NCBI GenBank assembly: GCA_022414725.1
Contig: JAJSRW010002160.1
Coordinates: 1 to 64,000, forward strand
From: Microglena sp. YARC
Taxonomy: Eukaryota; Chlorophyta; Chlorophyceae; Chlamydomonadales; Chlamydomonadaceae
Length of the DNA: 64,000 bases
Direction of reading: 5' to 3'
Shown here: positions 56,195-64,000 of the stretch, piece by piece
How the letters are laid out: every line of letters starts with the position of its first letter
Numbering within the stretch: the first letter of the stretch is position 1
Notes under the pieces: generated by a model
Seen by the model: only the letters and a program-made list of their open reading frames with translations
What the model was told of the DNA's origin: nothing
Databases searched by the model: none
Program-made: the position numbers and the translations under genes

Positions 56195-56319
56195 CTCAGT
56201 GGTGATGCTGTACGGCATGTTGGAGACCACCTTCTCTTGGACCTGAAACTCGCAGCTGGCAGAAAGCACCCCGTAGGTGGAGATTGTGTTGTTGGTGCAG
56301 CTGCTTGACCATGTTCCAC
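56195..56319 (-). CDS. CVNH-like exon E1 (first half of a repeat)
   Basis: Acceptor TGCAG precedes GTGGAACATGG, and donor GAG|GTAAAC follows. 125 nt, phase 1 to phase 0, 41 codons. It encodes G-T-W-S-S-S-C, then Y-G-V-L-S-A-S-C, the typical N-terminal half of the repeat. It is the most upstream exon I recognise. The preceding sequence is an ACC/GGT-rich array containing degraded copies of this exon start (GSWSKNC). The start codon must lie upstream and was not identified. Confidence 0.6.
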
Positions 56320-56329
56320 CTGCATCCAT

Positions 56330-56790
56330 GTGGTGGTGGTGGTGGTGGTGGTGGTGGTGCAGTTCTTAGACCAGCTGCCGCTAGCATGGTGGTGGTGGTG
56401 GTGGTGGTGGTCAGGGGTGGTGGTGGTGGTGCAGTTCTTTGACCCCATTGGTGACTTGATTGGTCCTTGTGGTGCGGTGGTGGACTGGTGGTGGATGGTG
56501 GTGGTGGTGGATGTGATAATGTGCATGCAGTAAATAAGCAGGAAGCAAGGTTGGCAGAGGCAGACAGACAGACAAGTGGAAGGGGAGAGGTCAGTAATGA
56601 AGACGGAACTTCTGTCTTCCGTCACGGAAGTACTTAGTTTGACGTGTAATGGCCTTATGGGTCCCGGAGCGGCCGGGGTGTGTGTAATGGAGGTTAAGTT
56701 GCGCGCGGTATGGTGGTGCAGTTCTTCGACCAGCTGCCGCTAGCATGGTGGAGGTGGTGGTCAGGGGTGGTGGTGGTGGTGGTGCAGTTC
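56330..56790 (-). repeat. E1 acceptor-edge copies with GGT/ACC runs
   Basis: Three copies of GCAGCTGGTCTAAGAACTGC-like exon start, each running into (ACC)n on the minus strand. Confidence 0.75.
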
Positions 56791-57361
56791 TTTCGCCCCT
56801 TAGGTAACTTCACTGATCCGAGCATGGGCTTGCTGCAAGCGGCTCGTTTCAAGCCTCATGCAAGCCGGCTTGCAAGCCCCTTGCAACTCGCTGCATAGGC
56901 GTGTACATCCATCGCGCCCGCAATCAGGGTAACGTCCCAGTTGCAGTTCGCATCCTGCATGCTTGTTACGAGCGCGCTTTTAAGTGGGGCTTGCCGTTCG
57001 TATCCCGCGTGCTTCTTTCGTGCAGACGGCAGGTAGGTCGTGACTTAGGATTTCACAATCAGCCGGTTCCGTCCGACGCAGTCAGCAAACACAAGTTGAC
57101 CTACAAACAGCGACTACAACATCGAAAAGCTACCCTCCAGCCCGCTTGCCGGTCGCATGCCGCATGCTTGGTTCGTGCAGGCTGCAGTAGACTTCCAGTA
57201 CAGGAGTCTACGTGTGACTCTCGGTATTTCACCTCTCACCTGGGAACGTCTGGGCTAGGGCACCGAAGGCACTCAGCAACGACACGACGCAGATGGCGAT
57301 TAGTCGCATCGCGAGGGGCGCTCAGATCAGCCGACTGGAGAGAGAAACCTGAACAACCGGG

Positions 57362-57399
<38 letters not shown>

Positions 57400-58287
57400 T
57401 AGGTTAGACTGAAGGAAAGGTGCATGTGTCAGTTGACATGGGCTAGTGAAAACAGGAGCAGAAGCAGAAGCAAAATCAGAAGCAGGAGCAGTTAATGTCC
57501 ATGCTTAAGAGGGGCCAGCCTTGCAGGCGGAAAGACCCCTAGGGTGTTGACCAGGTGCAGACAGTCGTAGGGCAATCGCAATGGGGAAAGAGCACTCGAA
57601 TTAGAGGTGTGCTACATTCAATCAGCGAAGGCATGGCGCGTAAGACCAGGCCCAGACAAGCGAACGCGTACAGTTTTTTTAATTTTGAGCAAGGTGCGGA
57701 CCTATCGGCACAACCTTGCCTGTCAGAAGGAATCATCGACACTGATGATAATGGCAGCGACGCTGAATGAAGGCGTTCATGCCAAGCAAAGCTATCATCA
57801 TCAGCCACCAGTATCGACTCGTAGAGCAGAACAGTCCATTCTCGTATGACGTATCACTGGATAAGATAGAGTAACTCGTAGCATCTCGTAGCACAGGAAA
57901 GATGCTCAGGACATCTCACAGCACAGGACTAATAAGCATCACGAAGGAGGGGGCATTGCAACTCGAAGCACAGGGCAGTTCTAGCAGGGTGTGTAAATCG
58001 GGGGACAAAAGAAAAGAAAAGGAAGAACGCACGTTTTTCCCTCCGGAACGCGAAGGTACCGCACCAGCAACAAACACCAGAGGCAAACGTGCAAAGACTC
58101 GTGAAACCGTCCACCAGTTTCATCGCATCGCATCGCATCGCATGCTCGCATCGCAACTGAACTGCCCACCTGTATGTTTTAACTTTGAAGTGCGTGGGCT
58201 CTCACCTGATTACTGATTTCAAAAGCTTGGCATCGAAACCAGAGTCGAAGGAGCGTGAAGACATTGCCTTAAAATCTTGCGGCGGTG
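56791..58287. other. No recognisable gene (possible 5' region of the lectin gene)
   Basis: A G run of about 32 lies at 57,360-57,394. Short open frames occur on both strands without family resemblance. The lectin promoter and first exon are expected near here, but no signal peptide exon could be supported. TCGCATCGCATCGCATCGCA lies at about 58,125. Confidence 0.5.
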
Positions 58288-58519
58288 AATTCAATATGGA
58301 GCTCGGTGCTCAACTTCTGAGCGCAGGGTTTTTCGATGGTAAGAAATTAATGTCTTTGTCATCCTGGCACCACTCGATACGGAAGAGATCTGTAGGATTG
58401 TAGTAATAACTCTCGGGCATTCACCAATACTATGGGTGTACGGTATATCATCATTGTACTTCGTGTAATTTACCAATAGTATACTATGTGATCTCCACTA
58501 GTTATCTTACGTACTTTAT
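58288..58519 (+). repeat. Left terminal inverted repeat
   Basis: 232 bp. Differs from the right copy mainly by small insertions (CCATGGT and a duplicated ATCTGTAG in the right one). Confidence 0.85.
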
Positions 58520-58643
58520 TCAATAATTCTACGCTTCATCCCTTGTCAGGTCCTCTTGTTGAGTGGATCGTTGCATCGTCCACTGTCCAGCTGAAATCGG
58601 AAAGCTTATCTCCTCCTTCTTCTTGATGTCACGCAGATGGCCA

Positions 58644-59039
58644 CTAGGCAACGGTAAGCCAGAACACCGGCATCCAGTCGATCTCCGCGTTGGCTGGAAA
58701 TGTGTCCGTGCTCTGATTGATCCACTGAGTAGGGCAATCAGATGTTGCTACGCAACAAACCATCTTGGAATCCTCTCCCGCGACCAAGGACATGTGTCTG
58801 CAGTAATCAGACATCTGAAATCCTCCAGGCACGACGACCCCCTTGATGATGCCGATGATATCCCCTGCTGCGTAGTCATTGGCTACAAAGCACCCTCTGG
58901 TTGCCAGTGTGAATCCCGGACTGCCCCGAGAAAACATGCCGCTGCAGGAGTCGCACAGAGTCCTCTGGACATTTTCCAAGATCTCCTCATGACATGAGAA
59001 GAGCGTAGACATAGACATAATTTCTTGATAGTCATGCAC
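58644..59039 (-). CDS. Possible SET-domain-like protein fragment
   Basis: 131 codons. Residues 48-67 (TRGCFVANDYAAGDIIGIIK) resemble the opening SET motif (G-x-G-x-F-A ... G-x2-I). Residues 104-120 (TQWINQS ... NAEI) resemble the R-F-I-N-H-S-C-x-P-N-A motif, but with Gln for His and no cysteine. The C-terminal SET tyrosine motif is missing, so it is truncated, split by an intron, or not a methyltransferase. Lies inside the inverted-repeat element, which could have captured it. The resemblance is by eye and weak. Confidence 0.35.
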   Translation of the reverse strand: MHDYQEIMSMSTLFSCHEEILENVQRTLCDSCSGMFSRGSPGFTLATRGCFVANDYAAGDIIGIIKGVVVPGGFQMSDYCRHMSLVAGEDSKMVCCVATSDCPTQWINQSTDTFPANAEIDWMPVFWLTVA

Positions 59040-59079
59040 TTAGGTGCAAAGCAAGCACAGTGAGTCCTCATGCGTGAAT

Positions 59080-59112
59080 TAGAATAGAGAGAGAGAGAGA
59101 GAGAGAGAGATG
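59080..59112. repeat. Short GA run
   Basis: GAGAGAGAGAGAGAGAGA between the SET-like ORF and the array. Confidence 0.8.
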
Positions 59113-59309
59113 GAATAGGATATACGCTGTTGGAAAGATAAGGAGAAGAAGGAGAACGGATATTGCGAAGAGAGTGTGAGAATTGAAGAGTGCGAGAATT
59201 TGAAGAGTGCCCAAGAGAAATTTGAAGAGTGTGAGAATTTGAAGAATGCGCGAATTCGAAGGTGTGGTCTGTGTGGAGTTGGCCGAATGTGTCACTGATA
59301 TCTCAAATA

Positions 59310-60990
59310 TCTTCCGGAATGTGTGTCCCTGCGAAGTTGTGGTCTGTGTGGAGTTGGTCGAAGATGCCAGTGACATTTCAAATGTCTTCCGGAATGTGAT
59401 GGTCCCTGCGAAGTTGTGGGTCCTGTGTGTGGAGTTGGTCGAAGATGCCAGTGACATCTCAAATGTCTTCCTGTAAAGTGTATCCCTGCGAAGTTGTGGG
59501 TCTGCGCGAAGTTTTATCGATTGCCACGGTGCTTGCAGTGAGTTGTGTTTCGACTTCCAGTCAATTGGTGTGTCCCTGCGAAGTTGTGGGTCTGCGCGAA
59601 GTTTTATCGATTGCTACAGTGCTTGCAGTGAGTTGTGTTTTGACTTCCAGTCAATTGGGTGTTCCCTGCGAAGCTGTGGGTCTGCATGGGGTTTGTATCG
59701 ATTGCTACAGGGGGATTTGCAGTGCGAAGCATTCCGGCTTTCGAGTCAATTGGTGTGTCCTGCGAAGCTGATGGTCTGCATAGGGTTTTGTATCGATTGC
59801 TACAGTGATTTGCACAGTGCGAAAGCATTCCGGCTTCGAGTCAATTGGTATGTCCCTGCGAAGCTGTGGGTCTGCATGGGGTTTGTATGGATTGCTACAG
59901 TGATTTGCAGTGCGAGCATTCCGGCTTCGAGTCAATTGGTGCGTCCCTGCGAAAGCTGTGGGGTCTGCATGGGGTTGTATCGATTGCTATACAGTGATTT
60001 GCAGTGCGAAACGAAGCATTCCGGACTTCGAGTCAATTGGTGTGTCCCTGCGAAGTTGTATCGAAGCTACAGTGATTTGCAGTGAGAAGCATTCCGTTCG
60101 AAGTCAATTGGTGTGTCCCTGCGAAGTTGTGTGGGTCTGTGTGAAGTTTTATCGATTGCTATAGTGCTTGCAGTGAGTTGTGTTCCGGCTTCGAGTCAAT
60201 TGATGTGTCCCTGCGAAGTTGTGGGTCTGCTCGAAGTTTTATCGATTGCTACAGTGCTTGCAGTGAGTTTGTGTTCCGGCCTTCGAGTCAATTGGTGTTC
60301 CCTGCGAAGTTGTGGGTCTGCTTCGAAGTTTATCGATATGCTACAGTGCTTGCCAGTGAGTTGTGTTCCGGCTTCGAGTCAATTGGTGCATGTCCCTGCG
60401 AAGTTGTGGGTCTGCTCGAAGTTTTATCGATTGCTACCAGTGCTTGCAGTGAGTTGTGTTCCGGCTTCGAGACTCACATTTGATGTGTCCCTGCGAAGTT
60501 GTGTGGGTTCTGCTCGAAGTTTTATCGATTTGCCATACAGTGCTTGCAGTGAGTTGTGTTTCCGGCTTCGAAGTCAATTTCGATGTGTCCCCTGCGAAGT
60601 TGTGGGTCTGCTCGAAGTTTTATCGATATTGCTACACAGTGCTTGCAGTGAGTTGTGTTACCGGCTTCGAGTCAATTGATGTGTCCTGCGAAGTTGTGGG
60701 TCTGCTCGAAGTTTTATCGATTGCTACAGCGCTTGCAGTGAGTGCGCGTGTTGTTTCCGGCTTTCGAGTCAATTGATGATGTCCCTGCGAAGTTGTGGTC
60801 TGCCTCGAAGTTTTATCGCATTGGCTACAGTGCTTGCAGTGCGTTGTGTAGTTGGTGTACCTGGCTTCGAGTCCAATTGTGTGTCCCTGCGAAGTGTGGG
60901 TCTGCGCGAAGTTTTATCGATGGAATTACAGTGCTTGCATGGGAGTTTGTAACGATTTTTTGACCGTGCTTGAGTTGTGTTTCGGCTTCC
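59310..60990. repeat. ~90-bp minisatellite inside the inverted-repeat element
   Basis: About 18 units with TGTCCCTGCGAAGTTGTGGG, TCGAAGTTTTATCGATTGCT and CAGTGCTTGCAGTGAGTTGT. The first two or three are shorter (~77 bp). Units 59.7-60.9 kb differ by many one-base insertions. Open frames across it are accidental. Confidence 0.85.
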
Positions 60991-61252
60991 AGTCAGAACT
61001 AGAGCGATATTCCGATTATTGTTACTAGCACTGCAAACCCTTTTTTGACAATGTTTTTCCGTATGAATTGTTGTAGTAGCGACGTATGCACCAAGTGTCA
61101 TTCGAATGTCACGACCCACTGCGTCTATAACTGCTAATATGTTTTGCTAACTTGATGTAGAGGTGTAGTCATGGTAACCAAAATTGAGTTGATTATCGAT
61201 CTCCTCTCAGGCAGCTTCTTTACCAGCCCTGTGACCGAATCCGAACTATCAC

Positions 61253-61513
61253 TTGACAGTGAATTGTCTTAGGCAGAGTAACAAATGCATTAGAGGGGGT
61301 GTCGCACTAAACGTCGTGATACTGAGAGAAAATGTGGTTACTTCACGTGAGCGTTGGCCTCCAGAGTATGACCCTTGTGAACATATGGAGCGAATTCGAT
61401 TTCGCAATGTCTTTTTGGTTCGACCAGTAATGTTGGGCGTCATGTCCGCTGTTGAATGCTTGGGAACAGAAACAACCAACTCTCTGATGCAACTGCTGAA
61501 TCCTCTAAATTAA
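61253..61513 (+). CDS. Unassigned ORF inside the element
   Basis: 86 codons with normal composition (R-E-R-W-P-P-E-Y-D-P-C-E-H-M-E-R-I-R-F) ending L-L-N-P-L-N-stop. No family recognised. Could be the last exon of an element gene or chance. 61,514-61,949 after it is AT-rich with GTAACACCC and TGGTATTGTCC short repeats. Confidence 0.25.
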   Translation: MTVNCLRQSNKCIRGGVALNVVILRENVVTSRERWPPEYDPCEHMERIRFRNVFLVRPVMLGVMSAVECLGTETTNSLMQLLNPLN

Positions 61514-61949
61514 ATCATACTAATCCTGTTGATCTGTAATGATATCACCATAATGAATTCGCATGTAACCATCAGAAGAATTCCCCTTGTAACACCCTTG
61601 TAACACCCTTATAAGTAATACCGAAGTGTCGTGTATTGATATAAAAATGGAATCAGTTAAGGATTTGAATATAAGATTTACAAATCAATTAAAAGCCGTT
61701 TATAAGTACTAAATTCCAACTAAATTCCAAACTAAAATGCCAACTAAATGCCAACTCCCCTAGTAACACCCCTAGTAACACCCTTGTAACACCCTAGTAT
61801 TGTCACTCTGGTATTGTCCTGGTATTGTCCACTGGTATTGTCCTGGTATTGTGTCCTAGTGTCTTGTCTTATCGTTTATTAATGAATAAAATTGAATTCA
61901 TCTAAAGGCTGCTAGTTTCTTAATTGAAATCCAGTTAAAGCTTGTAAGT

Positions 61950-62393
61950 ATGTCAATTGCATCAATGTCTTTAGTTCCCGTGTTTGTTTGCCATGAATGC
62001 AATAAAGTATTCAAGACTGCGTATAGTCTTCGACGCCATGTTTTAATTCATACTGGCGAATTACCCTTGGTCTTTGTGAGTCCTGCAAGAAAGGTTTACA
62101 CACAGAAGAGTTCCCTGACTGCCCACAAGTGTCATCCTTGCAAGCATTGCAATGAGATATTCCAGACTGCCCCAGACTTGAAGGTTCATCTGTTAAAACA
62201 TGTGAACCCCCTTGAGTGTCAAACATGTCACAAGTGTTTTGCTACTGTTGAGATCCTGGCAGTCCACATGAACCGACACCTGGAGTACAAACCTTATCCC
62301 TGTAAGCATTGCCCTAAGAGTTTCGCTACTAATGCCGAGTTTGAAGCACCACACGGTGCGTGTTCCATGATACCCATCGCCCTCATGGTGTAA
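61950..62393 (+). CDS. C2H2 zinc-finger protein (partly degenerate)
   Basis: 147 codons from ATG. Finger 1: C14, C17, H30, H34 followed by the linker H-T-G-E. Finger 2 has lost its cysteines (residues 40-61, ending H59-K-C61). Finger 3: C64, C67, H80, H84. Finger 4: C90, C93, H106, H110. Finger 5: C118, C121 but no histidine pair, because the frame appears to slip near residue 131. Finger-like remnants (C-x2-C-G, then N-H-V-Y-K-C-H) continue in other frames to about 62,590. DNA binding is inferred from the family. In this setting it could be an element-encoded regulator or a captured host gene, now decaying. Confidence 0.7.
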   Translation: MSIASMSLVPVFVCHECNKVFKTAYSLRRHVLIHTGELPLVFVSPARKVYTQKSSLTAHKCHPCKHCNEIFQTAPDLKVHLLKHVNPLECQTCHKCFATVEILAVHMNRHLEYKPYPCKHCPKSFATNAEFEAPHGACSMIPIALMV

Positions 62394-62957
62394 TGATTGT
62401 GGTTGCATTCATACATCACAAATGGCAACTCCTTCTTCACGAAGACGACCATGGCCCTAACCAGGTTCCCTGTCGTATTGTCAGCTCTCCGTGTGGCATT
62501 GCTCGTATGTCCAACCATGTGTACAAATGTCACAAGGACAAGTACATGCAATACGGTAAATGTTACCCGTTTAAAAACTCCCCTATTCCACTTTAATGGC
62601 ATATCCATGTTGTCCTGCTTGTCCCGTCACGGTATATGTGTGTTATATTGCACTATATTCTTTTTATAGGAACTTACACACCGATACAACTGTATCTTCA
62701 TGTAAAACCATATATGTCGCAGTAAGTCCCATAGACATCGCCCTGGTACCCTCCATGTATTGCCTGTTACTCTCCTGTTACTTTCCCGTTACTGCCCCTG
62801 CATCTCCTACTACTCTCTCGCATATGTAAACCAAATGTATGTTGTCGGTAATCTCAATGATACTCAACATACCCTAATTCAATATGGAGCTCGGTGAACA
62901 ACTTCGGCATCCAGTCTACTACGATGAAGGTGTAATGGTTAGTTGAATGATATACCG

Positions 62958-63195
62958 ATAAAGTACGTAAGATAACTAGTGGAGATCACATAGTATACTA
63001 TTGGTAAATTACACGAAGTACAATGATGATATACCGTACACCCATAGTATTGGTGAATGCCCGAGAGTTATTACTACAGATCTACAGATCTCTTCCGTAT
63101 CGAGTGGTGCCAGGAGACCATGGACAAAGACATTAATTTCTTACCATCGAAAAACCCTGCGCTCAGAAGTTGAGCACCGAGCTCCATATTGAATT
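62958..63195 (-). repeat. Right terminal inverted repeat
   Basis: Reverse complement of 58,288-58,519. About 80 bp inside it, at 62,876-62,905, is another short copy of the repeat tip in direct orientation (AATTCAATATGGAGCTCGGT), possibly a trace of an earlier end. Confidence 0.85.
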
Positions 63196-63201
63196 GCGGT
63201 G

Positions 63202-64000
63202 TATCACCAGTAGTGATGATGTGGTAAACTACTGATCCGCTCATTACTGTCAGCTCATATTACTGTCAGACAGAGGTCTCTGCTGTCTGACGAAAGCTTT
63301 CGCGGCGTGAATTCGAAATGCCACGTCAATCCTGTACATCAACTACCGGTACTAACTAACCACTACTCGAATCTACCAGATATGACTGTACTACGCCACA
63401 TGCGTAGTATAACAATCACAGGTGTCGTGTCGGAACTGCCGAAAAATAAAACCCGAGTGAGAAACCAGGAGGTTCATCTGCTGCCAAAAGTTTGTTCAAG
63501 CGATCTAATCATGGGTGGATTTCGTTGCTAGGCCCCCATCGTCGAAATAACTTTGTAGACCTCCTATTATTAGCGTTGTTGGAGTTAAGTAATTCCGAGT
63601 GTAGGAAGTAATAAAATGAATATTTCTGCGATTTTGGTTGAGCATTTTCATATTTTTTCTGGAAGGTTGTTTCTGGGCTGATTTTAGGCGGGGGAGGACG
63701 CAAAGATTGTTGGAGCAAGGATGTGTCTGATACCCTGGCGACGTTGTACTCTTTGGAAGATTCCCAGGATGAATCTTTGGCCACCAACTTAAACATGGAG
63801 GTGTGGACCTTTCGAAACTTAAACCAGTTAAATGGAACAAAAGCGGGAAAAAGTCATATTGCATATCTCCAATCATCTCTTTCTAGCTTTACTATAGTCT
63901 GTCTTCATTATACAAGCCCTAGAGATGAAATCTCAGGATCACAAGGAAGGAAGAATGCTGTGTACCAGATCTGGATGTCCTCCTCATGGGATGAGAGTGG
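63202..64000. other. No recognisable gene
   Basis: A minus-strand open frame at 63,509-63,796 (begins M-F-K-L-V-A-K-D, lysine- and serine-rich) has protein-like composition but no recognisable family and no clear splice context. Nothing else supported. Confidence 0.4.

Larger units (their letters stand above)
1527..56319 (-). other. Giant multi-exon CVNH-like lectin gene (whole locus)
   Basis: All recognisable exons here lie on the minus strand and share splice phases that fit one transcript. Seen: exons start after AG with GGSW/GGTW-type residues and usually end L-P-G with the glycine codon split (phase 1). Each repeat normally has four cysteines, a W-x-G-x2-L-x-A-x-C stretch, and an N-x2-G-x-L-x-C stretch. 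From knowledge of the family, this resembles one cyanovirin-N repeat (a sugar-binding fold with one disulfide per repeat) plus an extra cysteine pair. Inferred: a secreted or surface multivalent carbohydrate-binding protein. No signal peptide, start codon or final exon was found, so cellular location is a guess. Alternatives: another small disulfide-rich extracellular repeat family, or a decaying gene. The family call rests on motif only. Confidence 0.6.
58288..63195. mobile_element. 4.9 kb DNA element with 232-bp inverted repeats and 6-bp TSD
   Basis: Left repeat 58,288-58,519 and right repeat 62,958-63,195 are near-identical in inverted orientation, starting AATTCAATATGGAGCTCGG. GCGGTG is duplicated outside (58,282-58,287 and 63,196-63,201). 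The interior has a SET-like ORF (minus), a C2H2 zinc-finger ORF (plus), an unassigned ORF at 61,253-61,513 and a ~90-bp array. No transposase or polymerase domain is recognisable, so it may be non-autonomous or have intron-split genes. Long inverted repeats with 6-bp duplications occur in Polinton-type elements, but the end sequence and size do not fit well. Confidence 0.75.

Noticed and set aside
57539..57808. Signal-peptide exon for the lectin gene (minus-strand frame with a hydrophobic stretch)
   Set aside because: The hydrophobic part is not near the start, there is no matching splice donor, and the composition is unremarkable.

Overview
This is eukaryotic nuclear DNA: single-domain exons bounded by GT/AG introns, tRNA-derived SINEs, LINE fragments, MITEs, very long micro- and minisatellites, and short interstitial TTTAGGG arrays. 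TTTAGGG is the telomere motif of most green plants and many algae and also occurs in other protists, so an alga or related protist is plausible, but the species is not identified. There is no operon structure and no bacterial-type coding.

The dominant feature is one very large minus-strand gene running from about 56.3 kb leftwards out of the window. I reconstructed about 20 different exons from their splice sites. Most encode ~60-residue repeats of one pattern (GGSW-x3-C ... W-x-G-x2-L-x-A-x-C ... SxI ... C ... SN-x2-G-x-L-x-C ... LPG). By motif I read these as cyanovirin-N-homology-like (CVNH) lectin repeats. Splice phases match from exon to exon from 56.3 kb to 28.6 kb, apart from one 1-nt slip, one lost acceptor and one very short tentative exon, which supports a single gene. 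Its first exon, promoter and last exon were not found.

Layout: (1) 1-33,656 is a tandem duplication with a ~13.7-13.9 kb unit: part of one copy (1-6,083), then two full copies (6,084-19,953 and 19,954-33,656). Each unit holds three complete CVNH-like exons, the first half of a fourth repeat, and an ~8.5 kb island of transposon debris. The leftmost ~13 kb is full of one-base insertions that fade rightwards, as expected of an unpolished contig end. (2) 33,657-56,319 holds the single-copy exons. Nearly every intron is built of tandem copies of the neighbouring exon edge, splice site included. (3) 58,288-63,195 is a 4.9 kb element with 232-bp terminal inverted repeats and a 6-bp target duplication. 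It carries a C2H2 zinc-finger ORF, a possible SET-like ORF and a ~90-bp minisatellite. (4) 56.8-58.3 kb and 63.2-64.0 kb hold nothing I can name.

The exon-edge minisatellites are the best candidate for something undescribed. In this gene, tandem duplication repeatedly starts or ends at splice junctions and multiplies acceptors and donors. In one case (34.1-35.1 kb) it yields an array whose unit lengths are all multiples of three and which stays open in frame with the downstream CVNH exon.
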